DNA from: Diadophis punctatus similis
Taxonomy: Eukaryota; Chordata; Lepidosauria; Squamata; Dipsadidae
Direction of reading: 5' to 3'
DNA length: 64,000 bases
NCBI GenBank assembly: GCA_023053685.1
Contig: JALIGW010000021.1
Coordinates: forward strand, 14,200,092-14,264,091
Part shown: positions 62,601 to 64,000 of the stretch, in pieces
Layout of the letters: every line of letters begins with the position of its first letter
Numbering within the stretch: the stretch's first letter is position 1
Notes under the pieces: generated by a model
Seen by the model: the letters and a program-made list of their open reading frames with translations, nothing else
Databases searched by the model: none
What the model was told of the DNA's origin: nothing
Position numbers and translations under genes: made by a program

Positions 62601-63704
62601 TCCTTTCCTTTCCTTTCCTTACCTTACCTTTCCTTACCTTACCTTACCTTACCTTTCCTTCCTCATCTTTATTGTTTTTTATTAAGAACTCAAGGCAGCA
62701 AATGTACAGTATTTAATACTCCTTCCTCCTCCTATTTTTCATACAACAACAACCCTGTGAGGTGAATTGGGTTGAGAGACCGGCCTAAAGTCACCCAGAT
62801 AGCTTTTGTGGCTAACGCAGGAGTAGAACTCACCATCTCCTGGTGATTGACCCCAAATCACCCAGTTGTCTTCTATGTCTATTGCGGGATTAGAACTCAC
62901 AGTTTTCTGGTTTCTAGCCTGGTGTTTTAACCACTAGACCAAAATGGCTTCCCATTTATGCTCATTTTAAGCATTTTACATTTTAGAGATGAATTTTCCC
63001 TTCCATGTTTTGTTCAACATTTCCTTTGGAATCCTTTTGATACCCAGCAGTCTCTTTGTGCCATGTTGTCCTTTTCCAAACCAATGAGAACGGTTGTTCC
63101 CTCCCAAAAACTGGGTGTAAAACACATGATAGAGAAGAGACAACTTTTCTTCTGCCAAGAACTGCAATCTCACTTGTTCACATTTTAAATAGGAGTGATA
63201 CAAGGAGTCAGTTGAGCCGTAGCCAAAATTGGGCAGAGATCTCCTATTCTTGAAATAATAAAAAATCCTTGTAGCTCGGCTTTTGAAACGAGCTTGGAGA
63301 GCAAACCGCTGCTGCCAATATTTTCCTATTTCTCTTCCTGGATGTATTCTCTCTCTCTCTTCCCCCCTCCCCCACCAAGAGACCTCAATTGACCTCTCAA
63401 AGACACCCTTTGAAATTAAGCTGCCCACCCCTGGTTTAGAATTGCAAGGGAGCCAGATGGATGTCAGCAAGCTGTTTAAATTGAAGGCCCCACAGAAACG
63501 AAAATATGCCTTCTCGTTTCATCACGGGAAGACTGCAGGACGATTAAAATATGACACCTTTTCCGTTTCGTGTGTCTTGTCTCCTTTCCCATCCCCGACA
63601 AACCCTAGATCAGGATGCAAGCCCAAGGAAGTCTCATCGAAGGGGGCATGTTTGGAAACTTCATGAATATTTATCAGAACGAAGGCACCCGAGGCTTGTG
63701 GAAG
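50597..63704 (+). CDS. SLC25A30: Mitochondrial carrier SLC25A30 (KMCP1), N-terminal 163 codons (partial, runs off window)
   Basis: This is an inner-mitochondrial-membrane carrier of the SLC25 family, closest to the UCP5/KMCP1 branch. The transport substrate is not firmly settled in my knowledge. The coding join is 50597-50660, 55112-55259, 57067-57161, 58329-58414 and 63609-63704, all in phase, giving 163 codons of about 291. The start [20 protein letters not shown] has a strong Kozak context (A at -3, G at +4). The first carrier signature is [13 protein letters not shown] and the second is PTDVLKIRMQAQG. Two of the three ~100-residue repeats begin here. The last visible exon ends NEGTRGLWK at a GC-type donor, and the rest lies beyond 64000. 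The promoter is probably the CpG island at 46400-47060. Confidence 0.95.
50839..50954. mobile_element. Palindromic hairpin MITE (family P) with deleted centre
   Basis: 50847-50946: arms CAACCTTGGCAACTTGAAGA and its complement, loop reduced to about 20 bp. Flanks ATCTAAGT and ATCTAAGA (7 of 8). Confidence 0.88.
50985..51351. mobile_element. Family A MITE interrupted at its right end by CR1
   Basis: GTCCTCAACTTAATGGCCAC to GTAAGTCAAGGACTA, where the CR1 (AATA) tail begins. Confidence 0.82.
51352..53185 (-). mobile_element. CR1-type LINE, 5'-truncated, with intact 555-codon reverse transcriptase frame
   Basis: On the minus strand a 555-codon open frame (53172-51505) carries the RT core of CR1 ORF2: [72 protein letters not shown] and the catalytic YADD in [12 protein letters not shown]. 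The endonuclease region is missing and stops precede the frame, so it is 5'-truncated. The 3' end has the typical CCCAGAGTCCCCCGGGAGT segment and an (AATA)n tail at 51355-51375. It inserted into the end of a MITE copy. The absence of frameshifts suggests a fairly recent insertion. It lies antisense in SLC25A30 intron 2. Confidence 0.93.
53186..54035. other. SLC25A30 intron 2, no recognised feature
   Basis: AGTTGGGTAATGAAACGTGG at 53293 is a remnant of family R. The rest is AT-rich and unrecognised. Confidence 0.4.
54040..54293 (+). mobile_element. Sauria-type SINE, near full length
   Basis: GAGCTGAGGTGGCGCAGTGG head, TGTTCAAATCTCACCGGCTC box B, and tail (TATTGC)n at 54270-54290. Confidence 0.95.
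54399..55026. mobile_element. DNA element with TTTTTCGGAGTATAAGACGC ends (family E), with internal tandem repeats
   Basis: Left TTTTTCGGAGTATAAGACGC, right GCGTCTTATACTCCGAAAAA. Inside, a ~130-bp unit (CTTCTGAGAGAGTAACAATG, GAGCTGGGAAGATCGTTAGC, TAGGGCTAGAAAAA) is repeated about three times. Relative at 59121. Confidence 0.85.
55112..55259 (+). CDS. SLC25A30: SLC25A30 exon 3 (first carrier signature)
   Basis: The acceptor is ATGAAG and the donor is GTAAGA. It encodes [17 protein letters not shown] through LKALYSG, with split Gly codons at both ends. The acceptor has a weak pyrimidine tract (TTTTCTCTTGGGCATGAAG). Confidence 0.94.
55395..55585 (-). mobile_element. tRNA-derived SINE
   Basis: GCAAGGTTTTCCAGAAGTGG, GACTGGCCCAAGGTCACCCA and GACTAGAACTCTTAGTCTCC. 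Minus-strand orientation by comparison with 56690. Confidence 0.6.
55586..56490. other. SLC25A30 intron 3, mostly unrecognised
   Basis: A small SINE-head remnant (GTTTCTAGCCTGATGCCTTA) is at 55880-55915. The rest is unique-looking. Confidence 0.4.
56497..56645 (-). mobile_element. SINE with tRNA head and CR1 3' tail
   Basis: On the minus strand: TGGCCTAGAGG (box A) and GTGAGTTTGATCC (box B), then CTAGGTAGAGGCAGATATAG joined directly to the CR1 3' end CAGGGGGTTGGACTAGATGA ... CCCTTCCAACTCTGTTAATC. Confidence 0.8.
56690..56905 (+). mobile_element. tRNA-derived SINE, best copy of its family
   Basis: CAGTTTGGTGTAGTGCTTAA (box A-like), GTGAGTTCTAGTCCAACC (box B), then GGGGCCAATTACTATCTCTC (CORE/MIR-like central text) and CCTTGCCAAGAAAACACCAGG near the end. 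Confidence 0.7.
57067..57161 (+). CDS. SLC25A30: SLC25A30 exon 4
   Basis: The acceptor is TTGCAG and the donor is GTAAGC. It encodes [20 protein letters not shown] and [11 protein letters not shown], the end of carrier repeat 1. Confidence 0.95.
57290..57620 (-). mobile_element. Family Q repeat with coding-like segment
   Basis: Minus-strand frame 57619-57326 encodes [20 protein letters not shown] then [19 protein letters not shown]. The plus strand shows GGTTGTCCCAAAGGTGCTTT at the left end. Confidence 0.65.
57640..57911. mobile_element. Family Q repeat, inverted pair
   Basis: GTCTGTGGAGATTCTCAGTC, GTTGTCCCAAAGTTGCTTTT, then AAAAAGCACCTTTGGGTCAA. Core CAAGAAGTTTCTTCAG mirrored by CTGAAGAAGCTTTTTGG. 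Confidence 0.65.
57912..58205 (-). mobile_element. CR1 3' end with partial repeat
   Basis: GAGTTGGAAGGGACCTTGGA to GTTCTACCTTGCTGCTCTCC. TGGTTGTCCAATCTCTCCTT repeats an earlier segment at 58154. Confidence 0.85.
58329..58414 (+). CDS. SLC25A30: SLC25A30 exon 5 (second carrier signature start)
   Basis: The acceptor is AAACAG and the donor is GTAAGT. It encodes [18 protein letters not shown] and IANPTDVLK. The exon is squeezed between a CR1/MITE-rich block and a MITE about 195 bp downstream. Confidence 0.95.
58610..59005. mobile_element. Family A MITE, full length
   Basis: TA-CAGGCAGTCCTTGACTTAA to GTAAAGGAGTATCTG-TA. Confidence 0.85.
59121..59610. mobile_element. Family E DNA element, TA-flanked
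   Basis: CCGTACTTTTCGGAGTATAA to CACCGAAAAATACGG between TA dinucleotides. Its left TIR is followed at once by an inverted GCGTCTTATACTCCGAATG. Internal CCAGCCCTAAGTCTTTGCAG unit repeated. Confidence 0.85.
59848..60076 (-). mobile_element. Sauria-type SINE
   Basis: AATAGCAATAGCAATAGCAC tail, ATATACCGCTTCATAGTGCT, GAAGGCTGAGTCAACCTTGA, GAGATTTGAACAGCTGAACT box B complement. Confidence 0.95.
60178..60479. mobile_element. Family A MITE, left end missing
   Basis: CTTGCTGCAGTTGTTAAGTG to GTAAGTCAAAGACTGCCTG. Confidence 0.8.
60603..60995. mobile_element. Family A MITE, full length
   Basis: AGGTGGTCCTCGATTTATG to AAGTTGAGGACTGCCTG. Confidence 0.85.
61000..61550. other. SLC25A30 intron 5, no gene feature
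   Basis: A (TTTTCTC)n run at 61092-61131 and a G run at 61180. Otherwise nothing. Confidence 0.5.
61553..61735. repeat. (GACA)n/(GATA)n/(GATT)n tract
   Basis: AGACAGACAGACAGACAGAC at 61549-61570, ATAGATAGATGATAGATAG after it, and GATTGATTGATTGATCGATC at 61698-61727. A Rex1-like piece (TTACTTTATTGTCATTGCAC) sits between at 61608-61660. Confidence 0.85.
61974..62660. repeat. (CCTTT)n array with higher-order duplication
   Basis: About 690 bp of TTTCC units with CTTCC, TTCTT and CTCC variants. A pure (CCTTT)n block lies at 62545-62620, followed by ACCTT variants. 62015-62250 recurs at about +238 bp. Confidence 0.96.
62745..62955 (-). mobile_element. tRNA-derived SINE with repeated head segment
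   Basis: Minus strand: GGTCTAGTGGTTAAAACACC head and GTGAGTTCTAATCCCGC box B. The box B-like segment recurs (GTGAGTTCTACTCCTGC, 62822-62838 read in reverse), so the unit is partly duplicated. Confidence 0.65.
62956..63608. other. SLC25A30 intron 5 end, no recognised feature
   Basis: Unique-looking sequence up to the exon 6 acceptor. Confidence 0.4.
63609..63704 (+). CDS. SLC25A30: SLC25A30 exon 6 with GC donor
   Basis: The acceptor is CCCTAG. There are 32 codons, [20 protein letters not shown] to EGTRGLWK. The donor position reads AAG|GCAAGT rather than GT, a consensus-strength GC-AG donor. Coding identity past the junction is outside the window. Confidence 0.92.
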
Positions 63705-63954
63705 GCAAGTTATTCAATACATTTCAGAAATCTGCCAAGTTCTTCTGCTGCAGCTGAGAAAGTTCAGAGGGCAGGCAAAGGAACTGCTTCTGGATCGTGG
63801 GTGGTTTTCCTCCATTGGGCAAAACTGTGTTTTGGGATTTAAAGTTGAAATTGTTAATAATTGTATAAATTGCGTTTATAGATCTGTAGAAAAAATGTTT
63901 CTTGATTTGTGGATTTATGAGAATATTTCAGACTGAAAGTTTCCAATGCTGTGA

Positions 63955-64000
63955 AATAGCACTTAGCAATAGCACTTAGACTTATATACCGCTTCACGAT
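63955..64000 (-). mobile_element. Sauria-type SINE, cut by window end
   Basis: AGCAATAGCACTTAGACTTA then TATACCGCTTCACGAT, the tail end of the SINE in reverse. Confidence 0.88.

Overview
This is vertebrate nuclear DNA, most likely from an advanced (colubroid) snake. The basis is spliced vertebrate genes with GT-AG introns, tRNA-derived Sauria-type SINEs, many CR1 LINE 3' ends, a squamate-type L1 tail, (ATAGA)n-type pentanucleotide arrays and a (GATA)/(GACA) tract. There is no bacterial, phage or CRISPR-like content, and I found no undescribed multigene system.

The gene layout matches the vertebrate GTF2F2-KCTD4-TPT1-SLC25A30 neighbourhood (human 13q14). From left to right: KCTD4, a single-exon BTB protein on the minus strand (2452-3198), lies inside an intron of GTF2F2. 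The last four coding exons of GTF2F2 (TFIIF beta, RAP30) lie on the plus strand at 7674-27962, with a poly(A) signal at 28128. A repeat-rich gap of about 7 kb follows. TPT1 (TCTP) is complete on the minus strand at 35265-42031: 172 codons in five coding exons, a terminal exon that begins exactly with the stop codon, and a TATA/TOP promoter in a CpG island. After a 4.5-kb gap a second CpG island (about 46400-47060) opens SLC25A30 (mitochondrial carrier, plus strand). Its first 163 codons are present, and the gene runs off the right edge.

Most of the rest is repeats. The commonest is a ~370-bp TA-flanked palindromic MITE (TIR CAGGTAGTCCTCGACTTA), with about 20 copies. Three or more hAT-like MITE families show 8-bp target duplications. 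There are also CR1 3' ends plus one CR1 copy with a 555-codon open RT frame, L1 tails, solo LTRs, several SINE types including a tRNA head on a CR1 tail, and polypyrimidine/polypurine arrays up to 1 kb. One of these arrays, (CTTT)n(CTT)n of about 245 bp, abuts the 3' splice site of a GTF2F2 exon.

The genes do not form a pathway. GTF2F2 acts in RNA polymerase II initiation and elongation, KCTD4 is a BTB adaptor-like protein, TPT1 is a growth-regulated cytosolic protein, and SLC25A30 is an inner-mitochondrial-membrane carrier. Protein identities rest on my memory of the human orthologues, not on a database search.
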